Under the pieces are notes generated by a model. The model had not been told where the DNA came from and did not search any database. It worked only from the letters and a program-made list of their open reading frames with translations. Positions 51,987-60,417 of a stretch of 64,000 bases of DNA are shown here, piece by piece. This stretch comes from Streptomyces sp. NBC_01471 (lineage in GTDB: Bacteria; Actinomycetota; Actinomycetes; Streptomycetales; Streptomycetaceae): assembly GCF_041438865.1 (NCBI RefSeq), contig NZ_CP109450.1, positions 186,001-250,000 of the forward strand. The letters are read 5' to 3'. The stretch's first letter is position 1. The number at the start of each line of letters is the position of its first letter. The position numbers and the translations under genes were made by a program.

Positions 51987-52311
51987 CGACGTTGCCCTCA
52001 GCCCGGTGGTGGCGGTCCTGGCCGCCGGCGTGGGCATGTTCATCGTCGCTTATTGGGGAGCCCGTCCCGTCGCACTGGGCATCGCGGGCACCATCACCGG
52101 GCTCGGAGTGGCCGCCACGCACTTCCTGGGCATGGCCGCGATGCCCGTCAACGGAACCGTCCACTACCGGTCTTCCGTCGTTGTCCTCTCGGTCGCCCTC
52201 GCCACCGGTGCGGCGATCGCCGGCCTGTGGTCGGCCGTCTCGGTCCGGGGGTTCCTCGCGTCGCTCGTCGCCGGTCTGATGATGGCCGTGGCCATCTCGG
52301 GCAGGAAGGCC
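51987..52311 (+). pseudogene. MHYT-domain remnant
   Basis: A membrane-protein fragment reading FIVAYWGARPVALGIAGTIT, GVAATHFLGMAAMPVNG and FLASLVAGLMMAVAISG. It carries helices and a diverged copper-binding-like (T)HxxGM motif of MHYT sensors, but neither the beginning nor the later helices. It follows the secreted gene by a few bases with no start signal. An internal piece left after deletion. Confidence 0.7.
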
Positions 52312-52333
52312 GTTCCACCGGGCGATGAGGCGT

Positions 52334-52915
52334 TCAAAATGGCTGTGCCACCAGCGAGGACAGCCATTTCCGGCGTCTACGACGCCTATCCGCAAGGGCC
52401 GCCGCCAGGGCCCGGCGCAGATACCTGACCAGACGCCGCACCGTCCCGGGTCCCGCCGCCGGGCCCGGGGTGTCCCCTCGCCGGGGTCCGGGCCGTGCGC
52501 TGCCGGGGCCCAGCACCACGACCACGGTCTTGCCCTGCCGTCCCCGATCGGGACGCAGGTGCACGTGTCCTCCCATCTCCGCGGCCAGCTCATGGACGAT
52601 GCGCAGACCCCGGCCGTGTTCGTCCGCGGTCTCCGTCTTCGGCCGGGGGCAGTGCGGATGGTCGTCGTGCACCGCCACCGTGAGGCGGCCCCGCGACAGA
52701 GCCAGCGAGACCCCCACGCGCGCGGAGACCTGGGCTGCGTGCAGGACGCTGTTGGTGACCAGTTCGGTGAGGATCACAAGGGTGGTGTCCACGACCGGTT
52801 CACTGGCGTCGAAGCCCCACTTGCTCAGCGCCTCACGAGCCAGACACCGTGCTTCCCGTGCGGACGCATGGCTGACCGGAAGGGCGAAATGGGATGTGCG
52901 GCGTGGGTGGGGCAT
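52334..52915 (-). CDS. RsbW-like ATP-binding protein (anti-sigma kinase type)
   Basis: Cytoplasmic protein of 193 residues with a GHKL ATPase domain. The N box is LVILTELVTNSVLHA, the G1 box VAVHDDHP, and the G2 region ADEHGRGLRIVHELA. Streptomyces have many such stand-alone kinases that bind sigma factors or their antagonists. The C-terminus is a basic, Arg-rich tail. The ATG at 52915 follows GAAGGA. No antagonist or sigma gene is adjacent, so its partner is elsewhere, perhaps the phosphatase at 5507 pathway. Confidence 0.9.
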   Translation of the reverse strand: MPHPRRTSHFALPVSHASAREARCLAREALSKWGFDASEPVVDTTLVILTELVTNSVLHAAQVSARVGVSLALSRGRLTVAVHDDHPHCPRPKTETADEHGRGLRIVHELAAEMGGHVHLRPDRGRQGKTVVVVLGPGSARPGPRRGDTPGPAAGPGTVRRLVRYLRRALAAALADRRRRRRKWLSSLVAQPF

Positions 52916-53167
52916 GCTCAGATCCTTCGGTTCGGCGATGAGCCGGGACGGGACGGCATGCCCGCCACGACAGCCGCCGCGTCCAACCGCGACAGCACCG
53001 GGGCATGGGGTCCGCGTCAGGGAACAGGCGTGGAAGACGCGCCTCTCAGGTGACATCGCAACGAGCGGCGGGAACAACCACTTATCTCCCAATAAACCGC
53101 CCGGCCCCCGTCCCTACCCCAGGCATTTCCCCTAGGGTCCTTCGTTTGGATCAGGCCGGGCTCGCGG

Positions 53168-55906
53168 TCAGCGCAGCATCTGCACCATGTCCCGCACCTG
53201 TCGACGGTTTTCCATGCCTGCCTTCCCGTAGATGTGCCGCAGGTGGTACTCGACGGTCTTCGTCGTCACGTACAGCTCGCGGGCGATCTCCTTGTTCGTC
53301 CAGCCCTGGCCGACGAGTTTGGCGACGTCCTGTTCCCGATCGGTCAGGCTCACCCAGAGGCGCTGCGCCCCGGATATGCCGGCCGTGCTGTCCGTCCGGC
53401 GCAGCAGTTCACCGCACTGTGCCTCCAGCGGGGCGGCGCCCATCTCACGCAGCTTGGCCGATGCCTGTGTCAGCTGTCGTACCGCCTCGTTGGCGTCGCC
53501 GCTCTCGATCAGGAGGCGACCGTAGTCGCAGCGGAGCATGGCCCGGTGCAGTGCGGGTTCTCCGCCATCGGAGCTCACGGCCAGTCCGTCGCGGAGATGG
53601 CGCAGCGCGGCACGGTGGTCATGGCGCGCTGCACTGGCGTTCCCGCGCACCCAGGCGGTGCAGACCGCCGTGAGCGCGCTGTGGGACTCCAGCTGGTCCA
53701 GCCTGGCCGCGACGTCCTCGGCGGCGTCGGCCTCCCCCAGCCGGGCAGAGGCCACTCCCAGCTGTGGGAGGGCCCAGACCGCGTAGATCCGGGCGCGTCC
53801 CCGGTGGGCCGGCTCGTGGAGCACACGGGCCAGCGGATCGACCACGGCATGCCATTCCTGGCGGGCGAACGCCACCGTCGAGGCCGACTGGACCAGATGG
53901 AAGTACGGGCCGCTGAAGTCCGACGCCGCCTCAATGGACCGGACTTCGGCCAGATCCTCCTGCGCCGTGCTCCACCGTCCTTGCAGCGCGGCGAGCGAGG
54001 CGCTGATGCTGTGCAGCACGGCGAAGTCGGTCTCCCTGCCCATCGTTTGTGCCTCGTCGAGGGCCAGCGACAGCATGCGGTGGGCCTCTGTCAGCTCCCC
54101 CAGCAGCATGCGAGCGGCGACGGCGTGGATGACGGCGCCGAAGTCGTTGCGCCGGGCCACGCCGGGCGTCTTCCGCCGGGAGACCACGGTGAGATCGCCC
54201 AGCGCACCGTGCAGTTGACCCGACAGACCGCGGAGGATGCCCCGGCACGCCAGAGAACCCAGGTCGTGCACGGAGACCTCGGTCGGGTTCTCCCGCAGGT
54301 GGGAAAGCGTGCGCAGGGCTTCGGCCGGTCCGCTGAGCAGAGCGCTCGCGAAGGCGATCACCGATTGCGCCTGCCCGACCACGGACGGGTCCGAGCTGTG
54401 GGCAATGGCGTACTGGGCAGCCTGCACTGCCTGCCGGCCGATTCCGAGGGAGCCCTGGACGGAGGCCAGTTCCGCCGAGGTCCGGCCCGCGCTCTCTTCG
54501 TCGCTGCCGTAGCCGCGCCGGGCCATGCGCAGGTACTCGGCGGCTCCCGCGTCGTGTCCGCGGGCCACTTCGAGGAAGCCGAGCACCTCGCTGCGCTCGG
54601 GGCCGGCCGCGGTGGCCAGCACCCGCGGGGCATGGGTCAGGGCGAGCTGGTAGTGCCCGCTGACCACCAGCAGTCGCACCGCCCGCAGAAGCGCCGTGCT
54701 GCGCGCCGCCCCGTCCGGGTCGACCTCCGCGATGCCCAGAAGGTACTGGGCGGCGAGTGACGAGTCTCCCTGACTCAGCTCGGTGCCCACCTCTGCACGG
54801 AGCTGCTGGGCAAGCTCGGCGTCGTAGGACTCGGCGGCTGCGATCCGGTGCCGCCAGTGTTCAGGCGGGGCGAGAACGTCGGCGGCGCGCCGGTGGAGCC
54901 GCTTGCGCTGCGCGGCTGGGATACCGGCGTACAGGGCGTCCCCTTGTCCCGCATGGATCAGCGCGATCCTCTCGTGGCCGCTGCCGACGGCCAGCCATCG
55001 GGCCGCGCCCTCCCTGATCAGGGGCTCGACGGCGTCGGTGACGGTCGACGACCCGGTCAGCCGTTGCAGTACGGGCAGGTCGGCCGGGGCCCCGAGGACA
55101 GCCAGCGCCTGGAGTGCGCAGGTGCTGTCCGAGGGGAAGGACGTGGACCAGTCCTGCACGATCTGCGTCAAGGACGGGGGCACCGGCCCGTGCGCGGGGT
55201 TCTCGGGCAGCAACCCGCCCGTAGTGGCGGCATGCACCAGAGCCCGCAGATACAGCGGGTTTCCGGCACTCCACCGGTGCACCACCGCCAGCCGCGAGGC
55301 GGAGACGGGGACGGGGCTCATGGCTGCCAGGACGTCTCGGGTCTCCGCCCTGGTCAGGCCGGTCAGCTCGATATGTGTGGTGCCGGGGCGGTCTCGCACG
55401 AAGCCCATGTCCTTGCGGCTCTGGTGGACGTGTTCGGTGTTCACCACCGTGAGTACGCGCTCTTCGGGCATCCGCAGGAGCATGAAGCCGAACGCCCGGA
55501 GCGAGCCGGTGTCCACATGGTGGGCGTCCTCGACGAGGAGAACCAGCGGCTGATCGGCCTTGAAGTCGTCGACTGCCTCGATCAGGGCACCACCGGCGGT
55601 CAGCACGGTACTGTCGCCCGGGATCTTCTGCTGCGTACGCCCTCCCCCGGCCCCGGCGCGCAGGGTCTGGAGCAGCCGGTTGGCGGCGGCGAACTCGATC
55701 AGCCGCTCCCCGGGCGCCCCCTCGACAGCCACCTGCCGGTATCCGGACAGTCCTGATGTCAGCGCCTCGACGAGGGTGGTCTTGCCGATGCCGGCGGGCC
55801 CACTGAGGAAAACGACCTGTCGCGTCCCACGGGCGGCCATTTCAGCGAGGTCGGACATCCGGCGCAACTGTTCGGCGCGCCCTGTCGGAGCATGCACTGC
55901 GGCCAT
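53168..55906 (-). CDS. Large ATPase-LuxR (LAL-type) transcriptional regulator
   Basis: Regulator of 912 residues. Walker A SGPAGIGKTT at 35-44, Walker B LVLLVEDAHH at 121-130, then a long helical TPR-like middle (about 330-830), and a LuxR-type helix-turn-helix at the C-terminus (LTDREQDVAKLVGQGWTNKEIARELYVTTKTVEYHLRHIY, about 850-905). Such proteins (MalT/LAL type) activate transcription after binding ATP and an inducer. The ATG at 55906 follows GAGAGG. Its relative, 946 residues, is encoded in the opposite direction at 57516, with a small response-regulator-like gene between them. Confidence 0.92.
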   Translation of the reverse strand: MAAVHAPTGRAEQLRRMSDLAEMAARGTRQVVFLSGPAGIGKTTLVEALTSGLSGYRQVAVEGAPGERLIEFAAANRLLQTLRAGAGGGRTQQKIPGDSTVLTAGGALIEAVDDFKADQPLVLLVEDAHHVDTGSLRAFGFMLLRMPEERVLTVVNTEHVHQSRKDMGFVRDRPGTTHIELTGLTRAETRDVLAAMSPVPVSASRLAVVHRWSAGNPLYLRALVHAATTGGLLPENPAHGPVPPSLTQIVQDWSTSFPSDSTCALQALAVLGAPADLPVLQRLTGSSTVTDAVEPLIREGAARWLAVGSGHERIALIHAGQGDALYAGIPAAQRKRLHRRAADVLAPPEHWRHRIAAAESYDAELAQQLRAEVGTELSQGDSSLAAQYLLGIAEVDPDGAARSTALLRAVRLLVVSGHYQLALTHAPRVLATAAGPERSEVLGFLEVARGHDAGAAEYLRMARRGYGSDEESAGRTSAELASVQGSLGIGRQAVQAAQYAIAHSSDPSVVGQAQSVIAFASALLSGPAEALRTLSHLRENPTEVSVHDLGSLACRGILRGLSGQLHGALGDLTVVSRRKTPGVARRNDFGAVIHAVAARMLLGELTEAHRMLSLALDEAQTMGRETDFAVLHSISASLAALQGRWSTAQEDLAEVRSIEAASDFSGPYFHLVQSASTVAFARQEWHAVVDPLARVLHEPAHRGRARIYAVWALPQLGVASARLGEADAAEDVAARLDQLESHSALTAVCTAWVRGNASAARHDHRAALRHLRDGLAVSSDGGEPALHRAMLRCDYGRLLIESGDANEAVRQLTQASAKLREMGAAPLEAQCGELLRRTDSTAGISGAQRLWVSLTDREQDVAKLVGQGWTNKEIARELYVTTKTVEYHLRHIYGKAGMENRRQVRDMVQMLR

Positions 55907-56102
55907 GATCGTGCCTCTCCGCCGCCTGGGGCAGCGCCGCCCCGGCAGCCGGGCTTGTCGGCCGTCCGCGGTGGGACGCCGGCCACCCCCGCCCCACCAG
56001 GGTCCCACCGCCATCCGCCCCGGCGCACGCGCACCGGGCCGGGCCGGGCCACACACGTATCACCACGCGGGCCCATGCGCCGCCCGGCCCCGGCCGGGCC
56101 CG

Positions 56103-56744
56103 TCAGATGAGCCCCTCCCGGATGGTGTAGGCCACGGCGTGGGAGCGGTTGCGCAGGTGAAAGCGGTGCGTGATGTCATGCAGGACGTTCTTCACTGTTC
56201 TTTCCGAGTAGGCAAGGCGCGTGGCTATCTCGCGTGTATCGAGACCCTCAGCCACCAGCTTGAGGACCTCTTCCTCCCGCTCGGTCAGTCCGGTTGCCCC
56301 CGGCGCGCGTGACGTCGGCTTGCGCTCCTCCACTTGCGAGACCCTCTTCAGCAGGCGGCCGAGGAGGTCCGGTGGGACGACACCGGCGCCGCGGTGGACG
56401 GATGTGACCACCTGTACGAGCTGGTCGGGCGTGGCCTCCCGTCGCCGCACCACACCGCTCACACCTGACTCGATGGCCGCCATCAGTCCCGGGTCGTCCA
56501 TCTCCGACACGACGGCCACGACGTGCCGCAAGCCCTTGCTGCGCATGCTGCGCACCAGCCCCGTCGCTTCCTCGTCCATCGTGTCGACGACGATGAGGCC
56601 GACGGTCCGCGGCGTGATCTGGTGCACGCCGACGACCCGGACTTCGGCCCGGTTGCTGAGGGCGGCGGAAATGCCCGCGGCGGAAATGGGGTCCATCGCC
56701 TGCACGTAAAGGAAAATCCGGTCTGAAGCCACGTCTCCGGGCAT
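56103..56744 (-). CDS. LuxR/NarL-type response-regulator-like protein with a reduced receiver domain
   Basis: Regulator of about 213 residues. The receiver-like N-terminus (about 5-125) has the phosphoacceptor-position Asp in LIVVDTMD and the HVVAVVSEMDD strand, but the usual acidic pair near the N-terminus is weak. The C-terminus is a NarL-type helix-turn-helix (LTEREEEVLKLVAEGLDTREIATRLAYSERTVKNVLHDI). No histidine kinase is near. The start is uncertain: ATG at 56744 directly abuts AAAGG; a GTG at 56732 has GGAG close by. A 19-base inverted repeat lies just upstream (56786-56832), a good candidate for a control site. Confidence 0.88.
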   Translation of the reverse strand: MPGDVASDRIFLYVQAMDPISAAGISAALSNRAEVRVVGVHQITPRTVGLIVVDTMDEEATGLVRSMRSKGLRHVVAVVSEMDDPGLMAAIESGVSGVVRRREATPDQLVQVVTSVHRGAGVVPPDLLGRLLKRVSQVEERKPTSRAPGATGLTEREEEVLKLVAEGLDTREIATRLAYSERTVKNVLHDITHRFHLRNRSHAVAYTIREGLI

Positions 56745-56785
56745 CCTTTCGGTCCATCTGCCGGCCGCCCCTTCCCTCACGGGCA

Positions 56786-56832
56786 GGCCCGTACTTGCCC
56801 GATCAGCCTTTCGGATCGGGCAAGTACGGGCC
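56786..56832. promoter_or_regulatory. Perfect 19-base inverted repeat
   Basis: Arms 56786-56804 and 56814-56832 are exact reverse complements (GGCCCGTACTTGCCCGATC and its complement) around a 9-base spacer. It sits about 40 bases before the response-regulator-like start. It could be an operator for one of the LuxR proteins or a leader hairpin. Confidence 0.75.
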
Positions 56833-56893
56833 ATGGCTTCAGACGTGCATGAGTTGCACTGAACCGGTGATCCGATGCGGTTCGGCAAGTTGT

Positions 56894-56947
56894 CCACCGG
56901 GCAAGTCGCGGGGACGCGATCCACCGGACACGTCGCAGCGACGCGAT
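56894..56947. repeat. Two 27-base tandem repeats
   Basis: Units 56894-56920 and 56921-56947, each starting CCACCGG and ending GACGCGAT, with 4 differences. A weaker third copy starts at 56948. They may be iterated regulator-binding sites. Confidence 0.65.
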
Positions 56948-57515
56948 CTGCCGGACCGGGCCCGCACGTCGAAGGAGGATCTGCCGACCGCGTCCGGGCA
57001 ACGGACCGGGCTGCCCGCAAGGGCACCGTTCCCGGGCAGCGCTGCTTGATCTTCCGGACACCGGGCCCAGCCGTATGGAGAAGGAATGAGGCGACGGGTC
57101 TCCCCCTGGTCGAGCGCGGCCGACACCTTCGGGAAGGAGCCGGGCGATGGACGACAAAGCCGGAGGAGGACCCCTGTGACCTGGCCCTGAAGCCTTGGAG
57201 GAGTGCGCACGAGACCCCCGGAACCCGGCGGGATCCACACGAGAGGCCGCAGTCCGCGGCCGGGGTTCCTCATCACGTGTGGTGGCATAGGCTGGCACTT
57301 CAGCCGGTCGGCCAACCCTGCGGGCGGCCCCGCCTCCCCTTCTTCCAGTGTCCTGAGAGGCACTTGCGCTCAGAACCGCGGCGGTGTGCGATGTGCCCGG
57401 CTGGGCGGAAGCCGGCGCGCAACCGACTGACGAACCGATCATCAGACGCGACGCGGACTCGAAATCGAGGACGATACGCCTGTTCACGGGCGAAAGGGCA
57501 GCACGGGACACACCC

Positions 57516-60356
57516 ATGACAGCACCAAGGAATCAACCTGCCCACGGCGGCCTCGACTTCGGGGCAGCGTTCACAGGCCGCCAGAACGAACTGCGCGAGC
57601 TCCGGGCGGCGGTCGAACGCGCCCGTACGGGAGCGGCTTCCATCGTTCTGGTCCAGGGCGCGCCCGGCACGGGAAAGACCACCCTGGTTCACCACTTCCT
57701 GGCGGAGTTGGGTGAGTTCATGGTTCTCACTACCGCGGCGACACCCTCCGCGCGCCCCGCCGCGTTCGACTGCCTCTCCCGGCTGCTCCGCCCGGTCACG
57801 GTCCCGGCACAGGGCCTCCCCGGGCCCGGGCCACGGTACGGCCCTGCGGGCGGGGACCCCTCCGCCTTCGGGCCCCGCTCGCTGTGGCGGCTCCTGGACT
57901 CACCGTCGGCGGACCCCCTCTTCCTGTTCGTGGACGACGCCCACTGGGCCGACGGCCCCACCCTGCGGTCCCTGGCCGAGGCCGTACGCGAGGGCGGGCG
58001 GCTATGCGTCGTGCTGGCGGCGCGACGCTCACGGACCTGGGACGCGGAGACCCAGCAGGCTCTGCAGTCCGTACACCCGGTCAGCCTGGGCGAACTGAGC
58101 GAGGGCGATGCGGCCTCCCTCGTGGGCAGCGTCCTCGGCGAGGCGGCCGACCACGCCCTCACCCGGCGCCTCCTGCTGCGGTCGGGCCGTCACCCGCTGT
58201 ACCTCAGGGGGCTGCTCGCCGGCCATGACACGGCGCGACCCGCTGAGGGCTCCTGGCCTGCGCGCCTGCCCGCGACCGTGGTGCAGCGTCAACTCAGAGG
58301 TGTCCCCGCGGCCAGCACCGAGGCGCTGGAAGCACTGGCCGTACTGGGCGGATCGGCGTCCGTACCGACGCTCGGCGCCGTGCTCGGCGCCCCAGACTGC
58401 GCCGCCGCCCTGGACCCGCTGGCACACGAGGAGTTCATCGCCCGGACCTTCACCCCTGTTCCCACGGTGACGATCAGGCACGCCGCGTTCCGCGATGCCC
58501 TGTACGACGCCATCCCCTCCGCACGCCGCCGCAGCCTGCACCTGGCGGCCGCGGCGGCCGTCGACTGGCGGCACGGCCTGGCCCACAAGATGGCGGCGGC
58601 CGAGACGGTGGACGCCCAGCTGGTGACCGACCTCCTGGAACTCGTCGCCCACGAACTCCGCGAAGGACGCGTGCTGTACGCCGCCCGGATGCTGTTGTCG
58701 GCGGCTCGACTCTCGGGCACGGACGACCACCTCTCCGACCACCTCCTCTACGGAGCGGTCCGCGCCCTGTTCTGGGCCGGCGCCGACACGGAGATCAGTC
58801 AGTACGCGAACGCCGTGGCCACCCGGCGCCCGTGCCCATGGCGTGACGAGGCCCTGGGGCTTGCCGAGTTCGCCGCGGGCCGGCTCACCTCGGCCCGACG
58901 GCTCCTGGACCGGGCGCAACAGTCCCTGCGCACCCGCCATGCCGCCCAGCACGCGGTGGTACTCACCGAACTGGCCATGGTGCAGGCGCTGTTGGGGCAA
59001 GGTGAGGCGGCCCACCGACACGCCGAACAGGCCCTGGGCTCCTGCGCCCCGGACGGGACGACGACCTCGTGCGCCCCGGCTGCCGCAGCCCGGGACGACG
59101 ACTGCGCCCACGCGCACGGCAGGGCGCCGGACATCGTCGTACCGCCGGGCACGGACCGGGCTGCGCGCGCCCTGTCCGCGTTCGGGGCGGCGCTGTGGCG
59201 CGGCCCCGCAGCCGGACTCGCTCTGCTGGCCGCACTCCCCGAGGACGCAGACGAGATCAGCGAGGAGGATCTGCCGGGGCTCACCGTCCGGGGTTTCCTG
59301 CGGCTCGCGGACGGCAACCTTCCGACCGCGACGACCGATCTCACGATGGCGGTGGTGCGCAGCCGGCCCGGCGGGCCCCGGCTCCTCGGTGTCAGCGCCT
59401 CACTGCACCTGGCCATGTGCCATCTGCTGAACGGCGACTGGGAGCGGGCGACACGGGGAATCGAGTCAGCGCTCGACGACGAACAGGCTCGCAGCTGCGA
59501 CACGGCAGCGCTGTGGTCCCTGCGTTCCGTCATCGAGGCGTTCCGGGGCGACGAGACAGCTGCCGAGACCTGTCTGGCCCGGGCTCACGAGCTGGCGCAG
59601 CAGCTGGATTTCGCAGGCCCTCAGTACCACACGGCCATGGCACGTTCCATGAACGCGCGGGCACGGGGTGACCACCGCGGTGTGGTGGCCGCTCTCCAGG
59701 TCCTGGCCGCACACGCCGACCACTCCGAACGGGTGCGCGTGGTCGCCGCCTGCTGGCTTCCCTTTCTGGCCGAGTCGCTCATCGTGTGCGGCCTCGCCGA
59801 CTTCGCACGCGCCGCCATGAGTGACCTGCGAGCCGCGCACGTCGAGTCGAACCTGCTCCTGACCGTCGCCGACGGATGGCTGCACGGCCGCCTCGCGGAG
59901 GCCGCCGGCGACGGCGAAACCGCCGTCCTCCGGTACACGGAGGCGATAGATGCCCTCCGGCCCGGCCGGGACATCCCGCTGCTGCGCGGCCTGCTGCAGT
60001 CCGGGTGCGGACGGGCGTCTGCCGCGCTGGGCCGAGCGGACATCGCAGCCGGACACTTCGCCTCAGCCGAGGAGATCTTCACCAGGCTCGGCGCGCGGGC
60101 CTTCCTGGCCGAGAACCGGGCCCAGCGGCAGGCCTCGGCACCTGCCCCGGTCCATGGTCCGGGGCAGGAACGGCTGACCGGGCGCGAACGCGAGGTGACA
60201 CGGCTGGTGGGGCTCGGTCATACCAACAAGGAGATCGCCGATGAGCTGATGCTCAGCGCGAAGACGATCGAGTACCACCTGCGGAGCGTCTTCGGGAAGC
60301 TGGGGGTGCACAACCGCAAGGAGCTGCGTCGTCACGTCCAGGCGGGCGGCGTCTGA
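57516..60356 (+). CDS. Large ATPase-LuxR (LAL-type) transcriptional regulator, second copy
   Basis: Regulator of 946 residues. Walker A GAPGTGKTT at 48-56, Walker B FLFVDDAHWAD near 136-146, a long TPR-like helical core, and a C-terminal LuxR helix-turn-helix (LTGREREVTRLVGLGHTNKEIADELMLSAKTIEYHLRSVFGK). It has the same domain order as the 912-residue regulator at 53168 and was probably formed from the same ancestor. The ATG at 57516 lies 8 bases after GGGA; the upstream in-frame extension is rejected. It converges on the ricin-lectin gene, and the pair may control the secreted paralogues on either side (inference). Confidence 0.92.
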   Translation: MTAPRNQPAHGGLDFGAAFTGRQNELRELRAAVERARTGAASIVLVQGAPGTGKTTLVHHFLAELGEFMVLTTAATPSARPAAFDCLSRLLRPVTVPAQGLPGPGPRYGPAGGDPSAFGPRSLWRLLDSPSADPLFLFVDDAHWADGPTLRSLAEAVREGGRLCVVLAARRSRTWDAETQQALQSVHPVSLGELSEGDAASLVGSVLGEAADHALTRRLLLRSGRHPLYLRGLLAGHDTARPAEGSWPARLPATVVQRQLRGVPAASTEALEALAVLGGSASVPTLGAVLGAPDCAAALDPLAHEEFIARTFTPVPTVTIRHAAFRDALYDAIPSARRRSLHLAAAAAVDWRHGLAHKMAAAETVDAQLVTDLLELVAHELREGRVLYAARMLLSAARLSGTDDHLSDHLLYGAVRALFWAGADTEISQYANAVATRRPCPWRDEALGLAEFAAGRLTSARRLLDRAQQSLRTRHAAQHAVVLTELAMVQALLGQGEAAHRHAEQALGSCAPDGTTTSCAPAAAARDDDCAHAHGRAPDIVVPPGTDRAARALSAFGAALWRGPAAGLALLAALPEDADEISEEDLPGLTVRGFLRLADGNLPTATTDLTMAVVRSRPGGPRLLGVSASLHLAMCHLLNGDWERATRGIESALDDEQARSCDTAALWSLRSVIEAFRGDETAAETCLARAHELAQQLDFAGPQYHTAMARSMNARARGDHRGVVAALQVLAAHADHSERVRVVAACWLPFLAESLIVCGLADFARAAMSDLRAAHVESNLLLTVADGWLHGRLAEAAGDGETAVLRYTEAIDALRPGRDIPLLRGLLQSGCGRASAALGRADIAAGHFASAEEIFTRLGARAFLAENRAQRQASAPAPVHGPGQERLTGREREVTRLVGLGHTNKEIADELMLSAKTIEYHLRSVFGKLGVHNRKELRRHVQAGGV

Positions 60357-60417
60357 CGGGCGGAGCCCGGCGGCCACGAGGAGCCACCGGGTACGCGAGC
60401 GGGCGGACGGCTCGACC

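Larger units (their letters stand above)
56745..57515. other. Divergent control region between the response-regulator-like gene and the second LAL gene
   Basis: About 770 bases, no supported gene. It holds the 19-base inverted repeat (56786-56832) and the 27-base tandem repeat (56894-56947). Likely promoters for both flanking regulators. Confidence 0.55.

Noticed and set aside
53234..54760. 508-codon plus-strand frame opposite the first LAL regulator
   Set aside because: Antisense shadow without start signal or domains.
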